DNA from: Halobacterium sp. KA-4
GTDB taxonomy: Archaea > Halobacteriota > Halobacteria > Halobacteriales > Halobacteriaceae
Assembly: GCF_021028995.1 (NCBI RefSeq)
Contig: NZ_JAJJZG010000001.1
Span: 310,001-374,000 of the forward strand
Length of the DNA stretch: 64,000 nucleotides
Reading direction: 5' to 3'
The notes beneath the pieces were generated by a model. The model was not told where the DNA came from. It ran no database searches and worked only from the letters and a program-made list of their open reading frames with translations. The position numbers and the translations under genes were made by a program. Position 1 is the stretch's first letter; every line of letters starts with the position of its first letter. Of this stretch, positions 33,512 to 42,640 are shown piece by piece.

Positions 33512-34519
33512 TCAGATTCCGAGGCTGTCGTTGGTGGTGGCGACGGACTCGGCGGCGTCGGCGCTGTCGGTGACCGCGCGAATCGCGTCGACGTTCTCGG
33601 GGACGACGTCGGACTCCTGGTGGATGGCCTGGAAGCAATAGAAGTCGCTGCCCTCCGTCGTGACGGATTCGCCCCAGAGACAGTTCTCCCAGAGGTCGCC
33701 GCGGGGGCGGCCGCGGTCGAGCGCCCACTCTTTGAGCTGGCCGGTGCCCTCGATGCCGAGGTGTTCGTCGACGACCGTGATGCGGGACTGCTCGCCGAGC
33801 AGCTCGCGGACTTCCTCGGCGTCGGGTTCGGCGGCGAGCGTGACGTTGATGGCGTGCATGTGCATCAGCGTCGTCGGCACCTTCAGCCCGAGCGTGTCGA
33901 TGTCGAGGTCGGGGAAGATGGTGTTGACGTCGGGGCCGTGGTGGCTCGGAATCGAGATGGGGTCCGGGAGCGCGTCGTTGATGGGGCCGCGGTTCGGCTG
34001 GCTGGGGTCGCCGCCGCGGCGCACGAGCGTCGCGCGCACCTTCTCGACGCCGTACGCTTCACGGAGCGGCGCGAGGAGTCGGGAGAGCCCGGTCGTGTTA
34101 CAGGAGACGACGCGCACGTGGTCGGCGCCGACGGCGTCGTCGTAGTTCGAGCGCGCGTTGAACGAGACGTCCGCGACGTCGGCGTCCTCGCCGCCCTGGT
34201 AGATGGCGAGCGTGTCGTACTCCTCGTAGAGCGCGCGGTTCTGCGCGCCGATGCCGGAAGGCGTGGCGTCCACGACGACGTCGCTCTGCGCGACGAGGTC
34301 GTCGACGAGGCCGGCGGTCTCGATGCCGGCGTCCGCGAATTTGTGCGCGCGGTCCTCGATGGCGGCGTAGAGGTCGTAGCCGCGCTCGATTGCCTGTTCG
34401 GCTTCGTAGTTCGGGCTGGTCTTGGCGACGCCGACGACGTCCATGTCGGGCTGGTCGCGGACCGCGTCCGCGACGCGCTTCCCGATGGTGCCGTAGCCGT
34501 TGATGCCGACGCGAATCAT
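33512..34519 (-). CDS. gapII: Type II (archaeal) glyceraldehyde-3-phosphate dehydrogenase
   Basis: A 335-residue archaeal-type GAPDH. The Rossmann start [19 protein letters not shown], the active-site Cys in [10 protein letters not shown] near 140 and the MHMHAINV segment near 215 are diagnostic. In Haloferax the type II enzyme is used for gluconeogenesis and a bacterial-type GapI for glycolysis; the same division is likely here. The ATG at 34519 is the canonical start. It is divergent from the aminopeptidase gene. Confidence 0.95.
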   Translation of the reverse strand: MIRVGINGYGTIGKRVADAVRDQPDMDVVGVAKTSPNYEAEQAIERGYDLYAAIEDRAHKFADAGIETAGLVDDLVAQSDVVVDATPSGIGAQNRALYEEYDTLAIYQGGEDADVADVSFNARSNYDDAVGADHVRVVSCNTTGLSRLLAPLREAYGVEKVRATLVRRGGDPSQPNRGPINDALPDPISIPSHHGPDVNTIFPDLDIDTLGLKVPTTLMHMHAINVTLAAEPDAEEVRELLGEQSRITVVDEHLGIEGTGQLKEWALDRGRPRGDLWENCLWGESVTTEGSDFYCFQAIHQESDVVPENVDAIRAVTDSADAAESVATTNDSLGI

Positions 34520-34642
34520 ACCCGGGAGTGTCACGCGACGGCGGTTAACCGTTTCGCAGCACCGATTTACCGGGACGCGAGTGAATCCACCTGCGGCGGC
34601 GAAGCAACAAGACCTAACGCGACGCCGCGAGAACGACCCGGT

Positions 34643-35587
34643 ATGACTGACCTGCGAGCGGCCGCCGAGACTGCCGTCGAACAGTGCCTCGGCCTCGAAG
34701 CCGACGAGTCCTGCGTCATCGTGACGGACGACAAGCGCCAGCCGATTGGCGAAGCACTGTACGACGTCGCCAGCGAGATTACGGACGCGACGCTCCTCCG
34801 CTATCCGCCGGGCGACCAGCACGGCGAGGAGCCACCTAGCCCCGTTGCCGCGGCGATGCTGGACGCGGACGTGTTCCTCGCACCAACGACGAAGAGCCTG
34901 AGTCACACGCGCGCTCGCGGGGCCGCCAACGACGCCGGCGCTCGCGGCGCGACCCTCCCCGGCATCACGGAGGACGTGTTCACGACCGGCCTCGACGCCG
35001 ACTACGAGAACATCCGCCAGCACTGCGAGGACGTGCTCGCGCAAGTGGAGGGTGCAGACGAACTCCGCGTCACCACGCCCGCGGGCACGGACATCACGTT
35101 CGAGCCGGGCGACCGCGAGTGGCGCGACGACACCGGCATCGTCCACGAGCCCGGCAACTTCTCGAACCTCCCCGCGGGCGAAGTGTTCGTCTCCCCCGAA
35201 AATGCGAACGGGACGTACGTCGTGGACGGCACGATGATGCCCCACGGGAAACTGGACGCGGACGAACAACTCCGCTTCGAGGTCGAGGACGGCTTCGTGA
35301 CGGAGATTTCCGACCGCGGCGTCCGCGAGCAGGTCGAGGCCGCCAGCGAGCAAGTCGGCCAGGACGCCTACAACCTCGCGGAACTCGGCATCGGCACGAA
35401 CGTCGCCGTCACCGAACTCGTGGGGAGCGTCCTCCTCGACGAGAAGGCCGCGGGGACGGTCCACATCGCCATCGGCGACGACGCCGGCATCGGCGGCGAC
35501 ACCGACGCGCCGCTGCACCTCGACGGCATCATCCGGGAGCCCACGGTCTACGCGGACGGGGACGAAGTCGACCTGCCGAGTCCATAG
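34643..35587 (+). CDS. M29-like aminopeptidase
   Basis: A 314-residue protein resembling thermophilic (M29) aminopeptidases. Family features are [21 protein letters not shown] near 95, the acidic [10 protein letters not shown], and the C-terminal metal-site region [30 protein letters not shown] and [10 protein letters not shown]. It probably removes N-terminal residues from peptides with a two-metal centre. It is shorter than bacterial M29 enzymes (about 410 residues), as other haloarchaeal members are. Confidence 0.82.
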   Translation: MTDLRAAAETAVEQCLGLEADESCVIVTDDKRQPIGEALYDVASEITDATLLRYPPGDQHGEEPPSPVAAAMLDADVFLAPTTKSLSHTRARGAANDAGARGATLPGITEDVFTTGLDADYENIRQHCEDVLAQVEGADELRVTTPAGTDITFEPGDREWRDDTGIVHEPGNFSNLPAGEVFVSPENANGTYVVDGTMMPHGKLDADEQLRFEVEDGFVTEISDRGVREQVEAASEQVGQDAYNLAELGIGTNVAVTELVGSVLLDEKAAGTVHIAIGDDAGIGGDTDAPLHLDGIIREPTVYADGDEVDLPSP

Positions 35588-35606
35588 TCCTCGAGTGATC
35601 AATCGC

Positions 35607-35620
35607 CGGGGCTTTCGAGG
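35607..35620 (+). repeat. Dispersed intergenic repeat word, copy 1
   Basis: CGGGGCTTTCGAGG occurs here, at 44589-44602 on the same strand, and inverted at 37126-37139, always between genes. This copy is followed by GTCGTCGAGGCTGACG. It looks like the end of a REP-type element. Confidence 0.5.
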
Positions 35621-35685
35621 AAGCGTCGTCGAGGCTGACGAGGAGGGGGAAACTAGCCGTAGTTTCAAAACCCTAACTCCGCGGT

Positions 35686-35693
35686 CTTTTACG
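35686..35693 (+). promoter_or_regulatory. TATA box of the zinc-finger protein gene
   Basis: CTTTTACG is centred 27 bases before the ATG at 35716, giving a leaderless mRNA. Confidence 0.5.
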
Positions 35694-35715
35694 TACGGGG
35701 CCGCTATACGCCACC

Positions 35716-36375
35716 ATGAGCGAAAACGTCGGGGAGCACGTCCCCTTCGAGTGTCCGTCGTGTTCGCCGGACCTCGAAACCGTCCACGAGGTACTCACCA
35801 CTGGTGGCGGGAACGCGACCGTGAAGTGTACCGACTGCGGCCACGTCCACAAGGAACCCGTCGAGGAGGAGACCACCGTCAGCGTCGACGTCATCGTCTC
35901 CCAGGACGGCGAATCCTTCACGGGGACCGCGGAGTTCGACCCGGAGGAGACCATCTACGAGGGCGACGAGTTCGTCGTGGAGACCGAGGCAGTCATCGCG
36001 CAGGTGCGCGTGACGAGCATCGAAGCCGGGCCGGAGGACCGCACGACGCGCGCCGACGCCGCCGACATCGACACCGTGTGGACGCGAGAGGTCGGCAACG
36101 TCAGCGTCGACATCACCATCAACCCCAAGGAGGACAGCGAGGAGGGTAGCCGGAGCATCGAAGTCCACGTCCCCGGGGACTACGAATTCACGGTCGGCGA
36201 GACCGAGGAGTTCGGCGAGGAAGCGTTCACCATCACGGGCATCCACGTTCGCGAGAACGCGATTGACAGTTACAAATTCCCGAAGCTCGGCGACGAGGGC
36301 GACATGGTGTTCGCGAAGGACGTCAAGCGCGTCTACGGCGATGACGAGACCAGCGGCGCCTGGTCCCCCTGGTAA
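35716..36375 (+). CDS. HVO_0476-family zinc-finger protein
   Basis: A 219-residue acidic protein. Two CxxC pairs (Cys13/Cys16 and Cys38/Cys41) form an N-terminal zinc ribbon of the transcription-elongation-factor type. A long beta-rich region with repeated valine strands follows (about 50-165), then a C-terminal part ending GAWSPW. The family is named after the Haloferax gene HVO_0476 and has no proven function. It lies 18 bases ahead of pcm, the same neighbourhood as in Haloferax as I recall it. Confidence 0.8.
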   Translation: MSENVGEHVPFECPSCSPDLETVHEVLTTGGGNATVKCTDCGHVHKEPVEEETTVSVDVIVSQDGESFTGTAEFDPEETIYEGDEFVVETEAVIAQVRVTSIEAGPEDRTTRADAADIDTVWTREVGNVSVDITINPKEDSEEGSRSIEVHVPGDYEFTVGETEEFGEEAFTITGIHVRENAIDSYKFPKLGDEGDMVFAKDVKRVYGDDETSGAWSPW

Positions 36376-36393
36376 CCCACTGAATTCGGACCC

Positions 36394-37083
36394 ATGACCG
36401 AGGACGAACCCGACACCGACGAGGAGTTCGAGACTGGTGGCGAGTCCGGGAATGACTTCGAGAGCGAACGCGACAAACTCGCGGACGCGCTCGCCACGCG
36501 TCCGAACGTCACCGAGCGCGTCACGGACGCGATTCGCGCGGTGCCACGCCACGAGTTCGTGCCCGTAGAGCACCGCGACGCCGCCTACGACGACCGCCCG
36601 CTCCCAATCGGGGAGGGCCAAACGGTCAGCGCGCCCCACGTGGTCGCGATCATCGCGAGCGAACTCGACCTTCGGGAGGGCGACCGCGTCCTCGAAATCG
36701 GGACGGGGTGTGGCTACCACGCTGCGGTCACCGCCGAACTCGTCGGCGCAGAGCACGTTTTCTCCGTCGAGTACCTCGAAGACCTCGCCGAGAAAGCGCG
36801 GGAGAACCTCGAGCGCGCGGGCACCGGCGGCGTGTCGGTCCGGCAGGGTGACGGGCACGACGGCTGGCCCGAGCACGCGCCCTACGACGCTGCGTACCTG
36901 ACGTGTGCTGCGTCCGAGTTCCCGGACGCGGTCGTCGAACAGGTACGGGATGGCGGTCGGCTGGTCGGCCCGATTGGCGACGTCAGCCAGCGCCTCGTCC
37001 GCGCCGAGAAGAACAAAGACGGGGGGCTCGTTGAGTCGGACGAAGGTCCCGTGCGGTTCGTGCGGATGCAGGGCGGCGAGTAG
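36394..37083 (+). CDS. pcm: Protein-L-isoaspartate O-methyltransferase (copy 1)
   Basis: A 229-residue SAM methyltransferase that repairs isoaspartyl damage in proteins. An acidic N-terminal extension (1-30) is followed by the PCMT signature ATRPNVTERV, VPRHEFVP, the substrate loop GEGQTVSAPHVVA and motif I VLEIGTGCGYHAA near 95. It sits 18 bases after the zinc-finger gene, so probably in one operon. A second, more divergent copy lies at 38.3 kb. Confidence 0.92.
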   Translation: MTEDEPDTDEEFETGGESGNDFESERDKLADALATRPNVTERVTDAIRAVPRHEFVPVEHRDAAYDDRPLPIGEGQTVSAPHVVAIIASELDLREGDRVLEIGTGCGYHAAVTAELVGAEHVFSVEYLEDLAEKARENLERAGTGGVSVRQGDGHDGWPEHAPYDAAYLTCAASEFPDAVVEQVRDGGRLVGPIGDVSQRLVRAEKNKDGGLVESDEGPVRFVRMQGGE

Positions 37084-37125
37084 GGCGCTCCGACCGCTAT
37101 TCTTGAGGAAATGTAGTTGTGGCCA

Positions 37126-37215
37126 CCTCGAAAGCCCCGACGCGCTCGCTGCCTGCGGCTCACTGCGCGCTTCCCTCTCTCGCTACGCTCGTTCGGTGCA
37201 GTGCTTACGTCGCCT
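37126..37215 (-). repeat. REP-like intergenic element, copy 2 (inverted)
   Basis: It begins with CCTCGAAAGCCCCG, the reverse complement of the 14-base word at 35607 and 44589. It continues into a GC-rich run of CGCGCTCGCT, CTGCGGCTCACTGCGCGC and CGCTACGCTCGTTCGG. Similar words occur in the copy at 44.5 kb. It fills most of the 230-base gap between pcm and the next methyltransferase gene. Confidence 0.5.
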
Positions 37216-37283
37216 CGGCGAGCGACCGCGCCGCCCCTTTCAGTCCACCCGAACAGCAGTTGGGCGAGAAGCCGGCAAATGAA

Positions 37284-37288
37284 TTTAT
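37284..37288 (+). promoter_or_regulatory. TATA box of the wHTH-methyltransferase gene
   Basis: GAATTTATCC is centred 28 bases before the ATG at 37314 and supports that start over the longer frame running through the repeat element. Confidence 0.6.
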
Positions 37289-37313
37289 CCCGGCGGGCGC
37301 CGAGACGCCGAGT

Positions 37314-38234
37314 ATGGATTACCGCGAGCTGTTGCTATTGCGGGCGGCCCGGGAGACGGGCGTACTTGACGCGCTCGTCTCGAACGCGTACACAGTAGAT
37401 GACGTCGCACGCGAGGCGGGCGTGACCGAGCGCGCTGCGCGCGTGACCGTGGACGCCCTCCTCGACATGGGCTTGCTGGAGGACGTCGAGGAGGGCGTGG
37501 AGCCGACGAATCGAATGCTGGGGTTCGTCACGAAGACCGACGTGCGCTCCATCGGGCGGCTGCCACACGAACTCGATACTGTGGAGGCGCTGGTCGACCT
37601 CCCGGAGACGATGCAGACTGGAGCGGTGCCGGAGCGACCGGGGAACTGGACGCGGAACCGCCTCGGCGCACGGGCCGGCGAAGACGATGCCAGCGTCCGC
37701 GCAGCCGTCACCGCGGCCGTGCGTGAGCATCCCGATGCGGACGACGTGCTCGTGGTCGCGGACGGCCCGGGCCAGCACGCGGTGGAGTTCGCGCGCCGTG
37801 GGTTCGACGCGACGCTACTCGACACGCAAGCGGTCGTGGACGCCGTCGACCCGCTGCTGGAGCGCGAGCGCGTGGACCTCGTCGCCGGCGACCCGCTAGA
37901 GGGCGTGGAGGGTGTGGACGGCGAGTTCGACATCGTCTTCCACGCGGGCGTGGCCCGTGAGTACGGCCCGGACGACAACCGCCGGCTGCTGTCCGCGGCC
38001 AGCGACGCCGCCGCGGAGAACGCGCTCGCGATTCACGTCGACACGTTCCGGAATGGGACGCCGGACGCCGCGGTTGCTGCGGAGTTGCTCGCGACGACCG
38101 AGCACGGCGGCTGCTACGAGGAGGGCGCGGTCGGCGAGTGGTTCGCGGACGCCGGGTTCGCGGACGTCCGCGCGGGCGACGTTCCCGGCACCGACTACCG
38201 GTTCGTCGCCGGCCGCAGGCGCGCCACTCAATAA
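37314..38234 (+). CDS. Winged-helix SAM methyltransferase (O-methyltransferase/hydroxyindole type)
   Basis: A 306-residue protein. The N-terminal winged helix (about 1-75; TVDDVAREAGVTERAARVTV) is the dimerisation-type wHTH seen in acetylserotonin/caffeoyl O-methyltransferases. The SAM-binding Rossmann domain follows, but motif I reads VLVVADGPGQHAVEFA, lacking the usual DxGxGxG spacing. Product acids DIVFHAGVAREY follow. Because motif I is atypical, activity should not be assumed. It lies between two isoaspartyl methyltransferase genes and 21 bases upstream of the second. Confidence 0.75.
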   Translation: MDYRELLLLRAARETGVLDALVSNAYTVDDVAREAGVTERAARVTVDALLDMGLLEDVEEGVEPTNRMLGFVTKTDVRSIGRLPHELDTVEALVDLPETMQTGAVPERPGNWTRNRLGARAGEDDASVRAAVTAAVREHPDADDVLVVADGPGQHAVEFARRGFDATLLDTQAVVDAVDPLLERERVDLVAGDPLEGVEGVDGEFDIVFHAGVAREYGPDDNRRLLSAASDAAAENALAIHVDTFRNGTPDAAVAAELLATTEHGGCYEEGAVGEWFADAGFADVRAGDVPGTDYRFVAGRRRATQ

Positions 38235-38255
38235 GCTGGGCGGCAATTCTCGAGT

Positions 38256-38987
38256 ATGGAGTTCGCGGCGTTCCGGGCGGAGATGGTCGACAGCCTCGAG
38301 CACGACACGAAGGCTGCCGTCCAGGCGAAATCGACCGCGCAAGCGATGCGCGAGGTGCCCCGCCACGAGTTCGTGGACGGCGGGCGGCGCGCGTACACCG
38401 ACCAGTCGCTGGAGCATCAGGGCACGCGCGTGCTCGCGCCCTCTACCGTGGGCCGACTCGTGGACGCACTCGCGCCTGAGGAGGGCGACGACGTGCTCGT
38501 TGTCGGTGCGGGCGTCGGGTACACGGCGGCCGTGCTCGCGGAAATCGTCGGTCCGGAGCGCGTTCACGCCGTCGACATCGACCGCCGCGTCGTCTACGAT
38601 GCGCGCTCGAACCTCGCAGACGCCGGCTACAGTAACGTGCTCGTGGACTGCCGGGACGGCGCGCGCGGCCTCCCCGAGTATGCGCCGTTCGACCGCGTGC
38701 TCGTCGAGGCGGCAGCTGTCGACCCGCCCGCGGCGTTGCTCGACCAACTCGCTACCGAAGGCCGGCTCGTCTACCCGGAGGGGACGACGGACCAGCGACT
38801 CGTCTCGATAGAGGACCGGGAGACGGTCTCGGTCCACGGCCCCGTTGCGTTCGCGCCGCTGCTCGTCGACGGCGAGCAGACAAGCGCCATCGAGCGCAAT
38901 CGAACCGTCCGCGAGGACCGCGAGCGCGCGGCCAAGGAAGCCCAATCCCGGAAGGGCTGGGAGCAGGATTGGATCGACTGGGACTAG
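38256..38987 (+). CDS. Protein-L-isoaspartate O-methyltransferase (copy 2, divergent)
   Basis: A 243-residue PCMT homologue. AMREVPRHEFVDGG, the substrate loop DQSLEHQGTRVLAPSTVG and motif I VLVVGAGVGYTAAVLAE are recognisable, but the catalytic-loop sequence differs from copy 1 and the C terminus carries an extra basic helix ending KGWEQDWIDWD. Haloarchaea commonly keep two such genes. It follows the winged-helix methyltransferase by 21 bases, and its TAG stop overlaps the stop of the convergent gene. Confidence 0.85.
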   Translation: MEFAAFRAEMVDSLEHDTKAAVQAKSTAQAMREVPRHEFVDGGRRAYTDQSLEHQGTRVLAPSTVGRLVDALAPEEGDDVLVVGAGVGYTAAVLAEIVGPERVHAVDIDRRVVYDARSNLADAGYSNVLVDCRDGARGLPEYAPFDRVLVEAAAVDPPAALLDQLATEGRLVYPEGTTDQRLVSIEDRETVSVHGPVAFAPLLVDGEQTSAIERNRTVREDRERAAKEAQSRKGWEQDWIDWD

Positions 38988-39448
38988 TGGCGGACGACGA
39001 GTATCTCGGTGTTCTTCCGGCGGTCGGCGTAGTCCGACCCCGACGGCGGCTTCACGGAGATTTCGAGCGTGCCGTCGGCCTGGTTCGGGCCGAGCTACGG
39101 GTCGACGTCCAGCGTCGCGGTTCCGTCGTTACCCGTGGTTGCGGTCGCGACACCGTCGAGGTCCGCGGTCCCTGCTTTTATCACGACCGTTGCACCCGCG
39201 ACCGGATTGCCGTCCGCGTCGACCGCGGTCACGTCGACGGACTGGTCGCCGGGCGTGACGACGTCGGGTTCGGGGCTGGCGTCGAGTTCGCTCACAGAGA
39301 GCGTGTCGACGCCCGAGACCATGCTGAGCATCACGCTGAGTGTCGCGACGCCGACGACGAACGCGATGACGAGCCGGACGGGCAGCCCCTCAATGGCGCG
39401 CTCGTCGCGCGCGAACTGGTCGAGCCGGAGCGGGTTGGAGTCGAACAC
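38984..39448 (-). pseudogene. Membrane-anchored Ig-like protein (DUF7382-like) interrupted by an in-frame TAG
   Basis: From a GTG at 39448 the frame encodes an N-terminal segment with ERAIEGLPVRLVIAFVVGVA (membrane helix). An extracytoplasmic Ig-like or carboxypeptidase-regulatory-like domain (AVDADGNPVAGATVVI) follows. At 39095-39097 a TAG interrupts it after TATLDVDP. The same frame continues with LGPNQADGTLEISVKPPSG and DYADRRKNTEILVVRH to a normal stop. Both sides read as one conserved domain, so this is a nonsense mutation (a CAG or GAG codon is the likely ancestor). I believe the family is DUF7382. It is divergent from the HerA-like gene and probably not functional in this strain. Confidence 0.65.
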
Positions 39449-39524
39449 GCCACGGGTTGGCCGCGCCTCCGCACTTGAACCCTCGCACGGGAGTTCATCC
39501 GGGAAACCGCGGGCAACAGCAGCC

Positions 39525-40526
39525 ATGGACGTGCTTGGACGCGATAGCGGGGAGGACGGCGATGGGGTGCACGGGCGCTTCGGTCGGTATCTCGCCGCGG
39601 ACCAGAGCCTCGGTGCACGTGTCGGCGTGGACTTCGCGGGGCCGCACGCCGGCATCGTCGTGGGCAAGCGCGGGAGTGGGAAGTCGTATACGCTGGGCGT
39701 GCTCGCCGAAGGATTGGCGGAAACAACTGGCGTCGCGCCCGTGGTCGTCGACCCGATGGGCGCGTTCGGCGGGCTCGCAGCGGCTGGCGTCCCCGTCGTC
39801 GAGCCGCGCGTCCGGGCGAGCGCGCTGCCTCCGCGAGCGTGGTGCGAGTTACTTGACCTCGACCCGGCGGGTTCCGCGGGGACGCTCGTCTGGCGGGCTG
39901 CGACGGAAGCGGAGACGCTGGACGCGATGCGGGCGTGGGTCGCGGACGCAGATGCTACGGCTGCTGCGCGGCGGGCGGCCGCAAACCACCTCGAGCTCGC
40001 CGACTCGTGGGGGTGTTTCGCGCCAGACGCGCCGACCCCGATGGACTTGCTCGCGGACGGTGCGGTGCTCGACGGGACGGGCTTGGAGACGACTGCGTTG
40101 CAGGCGGTCGTCGCGGCGGGGCGGTATCGGGCAGCGGTTGACCGAGCGGGGAACCTACCGTGGCTACTGATAGACGAATCGCACGCGTGCGCGAGCGGCG
40201 CGGCCGCAGCTGCTGTTGATACGTTGTATACGCGCGGCCGTGCACCCGGCGCGAGCGTCGTGCTCGCGACCCAGCGCCCGAGCGCGCTGCCGGAGACCGT
40301 GATTTCGCAGTCGGATTTGGTGGTCGTGCATCGACTCACGTCGCAGCGGGACGTTGACGCGTTGGCGGCGATGCGGCCGACGTACCTCTCGGGAGGGGTC
40401 GGTGCGAAGTTGCCGTCGAGGACCGGGGACGCGCTGGTCGTCGACGACGCGACCGAGACGATGTGTGCGGTTCGCATTCGGGAGCGATGGACGGAACACG
40501 GGGGTGGGAGTCGCGTGGCCGAGTGA
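39525..40526 (+). CDS. HerA-like/DUF87 ATPase
   Basis: A 333-residue P-loop ATPase. Walker A is GKRGSGKSYTLG near 48-59, a Walker B acidic pair is LLIDESHA near 218, and an Arg/Gln sensor motif is VVLATQRPSALPETV. The fold belongs to the HerA/VirB4-like DNA-pumping ATPases but lacks the coiled coil and wHTH of the larger homologue at 26.9 kb. I recall the same ATPase next to the DUF7382-like membrane protein in other haloarchaea, so the two may work together. The role is unknown. Confidence 0.78.
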   Translation: MDVLGRDSGEDGDGVHGRFGRYLAADQSLGARVGVDFAGPHAGIVVGKRGSGKSYTLGVLAEGLAETTGVAPVVVDPMGAFGGLAAAGVPVVEPRVRASALPPRAWCELLDLDPAGSAGTLVWRAATEAETLDAMRAWVADADATAAARRAAANHLELADSWGCFAPDAPTPMDLLADGAVLDGTGLETTALQAVVAAGRYRAAVDRAGNLPWLLIDESHACASGAAAAAVDTLYTRGRAPGASVVLATQRPSALPETVISQSDLVVVHRLTSQRDVDALAAMRPTYLSGGVGAKLPSRTGDALVVDDATETMCAVRIRERWTEHGGGSRVAE

Positions 40527-40592
40527 AGAGAACGGCTAGCCGTGGAAACGTTTACGCGGGATAGAAGCCAATAACAGCGTATATCCGGGGAG

Positions 40593-40945
40593 GTGACGGT
40601 TGACGAAGATACAAAGTCCCGGCTCGAAGAACTCCGAGACGAGATTCGCGCCGGGACGAGGGGCCAGTCACGCAGCAGGAGATACCTCGGAGAGCTCATC
40701 GACGACGCCTACGAGGAGACAGATGAAACCGTCGACACGTTCCGAGAATCAACAGTGCCGCTCTCCAAGGCGGAAACGGAAGCGATGAGCCGTGGCCGGC
40801 TCTACCCCAACCTCGACACACTCGTCGACAAGGGCTCATCGATAAAGGCCAACTCGACCAGCGCATCAGCTACCACACGCTCACCAGCCGCGGCCGCCGC
40901 GAGTGGGAACAGCAGTACGTCGACCTGGAAGAGCAAGTAGAATAA
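40593..40945 (+). pseudogene. Chimeric remnant: RHH antitoxin-like N terminus fused to a frameshifted PadR-type C terminus
   Basis: The first 65 codons (GTG start after an AGGTG-type ribosome site) encode an antitoxin-like protein with TVDEDTKSRLEELRDEI and the VPLSKAETEAMSRG tail. The frame then runs into GRLYPNLDTLVDKG, the beta-wing of a PadR-family repressor. After one missing base near 40831-40836, the PadR sequence continues in the next frame as LIDKGQLDQRISYHTL and SRGRREWEQQYV to a TAA at 40943. Two unrelated genes are therefore joined by a deletion and the second is frameshifted. Confidence 0.6.
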
Positions 40946-40969
40946 ACATCTCGGGTAAGCGATCAGGCT

Positions 40970-41269
40970 TCAGTCGCCCGGATTAACGGGTCCTTTGTAC
41001 GCTGAGCTGACGTGCTCGCCGTCCTGCCACTGCCAGTAGTAGTAGCGGTTGTTGATCTCCTTGACCGTGATTGTTGCTTTTGCAGGGGCCTCATCCGGTC
41101 GGTTGTCAACTTTGGGTTCCGCAGCTGTCTCCGCGGATCCTTTGTCTCGATACGTGGCGAAGTCCTCGGCGTTTCTGGCGACTTGCCGTAACTGTGCAGG
41201 CGAACACCCGTCGAGCGAATCAACGGTCTCGCCGGGCAGTGCTGTCGGAGAGGTTGATGGCTCTGGCAT
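40970..41269 (-). CDS. Small DUF6788-like protein often found near mobile DNA
   Basis: A 99-residue acidic protein. CSPAQLRQVARNAEDFATYR is followed by a proline/alanine linker and the C-terminal ATITVKEINNRYYYWQWQDG motif, ending YKGPVNPGD. I recall this YYYWQWR/KGPV pattern from small haloarchaeal proteins annotated DUF6788, frequently located on plasmids and in insertion-rich regions. Function unknown. The frame is intact, although its neighbours on both sides are decayed. Confidence 0.55.
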   Translation of the reverse strand: MPEPSTSPTALPGETVDSLDGCSPAQLRQVARNAEDFATYRDKGSAETAAEPKVDNRPDEAPAKATITVKEINNRYYYWQWQDGEHVSSAYKGPVNPGD

Positions 41270-41348
41270 GGAAAGTTCATTTTATCCAATAGAAACCAGC
41301 TTGCGGGGAGTTCTGTTAGTTAAGCTTCGTGTAAGTCCGTTCCGGGAG

Positions 41349-41579
41349 TTACCCATACGGCCGCAAAACACGATCGGGTTTGATTTCGACGTCAACGCGC
41401 CACAGATGCTTGCAACCACCCTCGGGTGTGCGATACTCCCAATCCGGGCAGGTACATGTCTTGGCGACGATATCAACCGCGTGAACATCCTCCTCTGTTC
41501 GCTCGACCTCACGCTCACCGCCGGCGAGCGCGTCAAACGCTACTACGGGTCGAAGATGGTCGACTTGATACGGCCGTCG
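41349..41579 (-). pseudogene. SWIM zinc-finger protein fragment lacking its 5' end
   Basis: On the minus strand the frame reads VVAFDALAGGEREVERTEED, then VDIVAKTCTCPDWEYR and GGCKHLWRVDV, ending LRPYG. The Cys-x-Cys and Cys-x-His spacing is a SWIM zinc finger. An in-frame stop at 41580-41582 and the absence of any start codon show that the 5' part is gone. The lost end coincides with the start of the surface-glycoprotein remnant on the opposite strand, so this is a recombination joint. Confidence 0.55.
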
Positions 41580-42481
41580 TCAACATCACTCTCGACCTCA
41601 GCGAAGCCGCAACCGGCGGCACGGTCGTCATCGGTAACGAAGCAGACGCCGGCTACTAGACTAATGTCCCCTTCAACGACGGTAACGACGACGGCCAGAT
41701 TAGCGTCCTCTTCAACAGCTACCAGGCCGGCAACGCTGACGCCGAAAACTACAGCGTCGTCACCGCCGCTGGTGACGAGGACTCCGCGTCCCTTATCGAC
41801 GGGGCTGACAGCGAAACGAACATCTCGCAGCTGTTGGCCGCCGGCGACTACGAACTCGCCGCCAGCACCTCCAGCGTCACCGACACCAGCAGCTACAGTC
41901 TGGAGAACAACCGCAGCCTCGCTGACGGTGACGTCTATAACGCGACGTTCAACCTCAACGAGCAGCGTCTCCTCCAGAAGAGCGAGGACGTTCAGTCCGT
42001 CTCTGACGAGTGCGAGACGGTCACGCGTGAAGAGAGCTTCACCTACGATGGTGACTAGATCACTGTCGAAGCCGCATCCGGCCAGACCATCTCCGGTGAA
42101 ACCTCAATCGCACCCGGCACCGAGCTGACGCTCCGCGTCCGCTCGTCCGGCGACACCCAGTCTCGCTTCACCACGGGCCCGACGGTGACCGTCCAGGCTG
42201 ACGGCACCTTCGCCCACGGCTTCGACTTCAGCGAGCGCAACGTGAACGACACGTTCACCGCACGACTCACCGGCGGCAGCTTCGGTGACACCGTCAGCGC
42301 TGACGGTGTTGTCGTCGAAGCCACCCAGACCGCAACGGCAACCGTCACCGCTACGGCCACCGAGACCGCTACGGCTACGGAACCGTCCGGCGAGTCCGGC
42401 GGCGGCATCCCCGGCTTCGGCATGGGTATCGCGCTCATCGCCGTCCTCGGTGCTGCCCTGCTGGCTCTCCGCCAGAACTAA
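41560..42481 (+). pseudogene. C-terminal part of a PGF-CTERM surface glycoprotein with two in-frame TAG codons
   Basis: One continuous reading frame encodes a surface-glycoprotein (BGTF/DUF7827-like) region: AVVNITLDLSEAATGGTVVI, TNVPFNDGNDDGQISVLFNS, ITVEAASGQTISGETS, a Thr/Ala-rich linker and the tail GIPGFGMGIALIAVLG ending in Arg-Gln-Asn, a PGF-CTERM sorting signal. TAG codons at 41657-41659 and 42056-42058 interrupt it without shifting the frame. The 5' end is missing at the junction with the SWIM fragment. It lies 160 bases upstream of artA, whose product would process such a tail. It is probably a dead copy of an S-layer-type protein. Confidence 0.7.
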
Positions 42482-42610
42482 CGAATAACGACTGACCGCT
42501 CGTAAGCGGTCACACTACGCGGTACCCCACACTTTCTTTCACGAACCAAACCTGACAGCGGCAGCGCTACCGAAGCCGCATCAAGTGAACCCGACCGACT
42601 ACCAACACGC

Positions 42611-42616
42611 CTATAC
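42611..42616 (+). promoter_or_regulatory. TATA box of artA
   Basis: CTATAC is centred 27 bases before the artA ATG (42641), indicating that artA has its own leaderless promoter and does not depend on the upstream pseudogene. Confidence 0.6.
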
Positions 42617-42640
42617 TCGGGACGCCCGTCCCGTCTGGTA

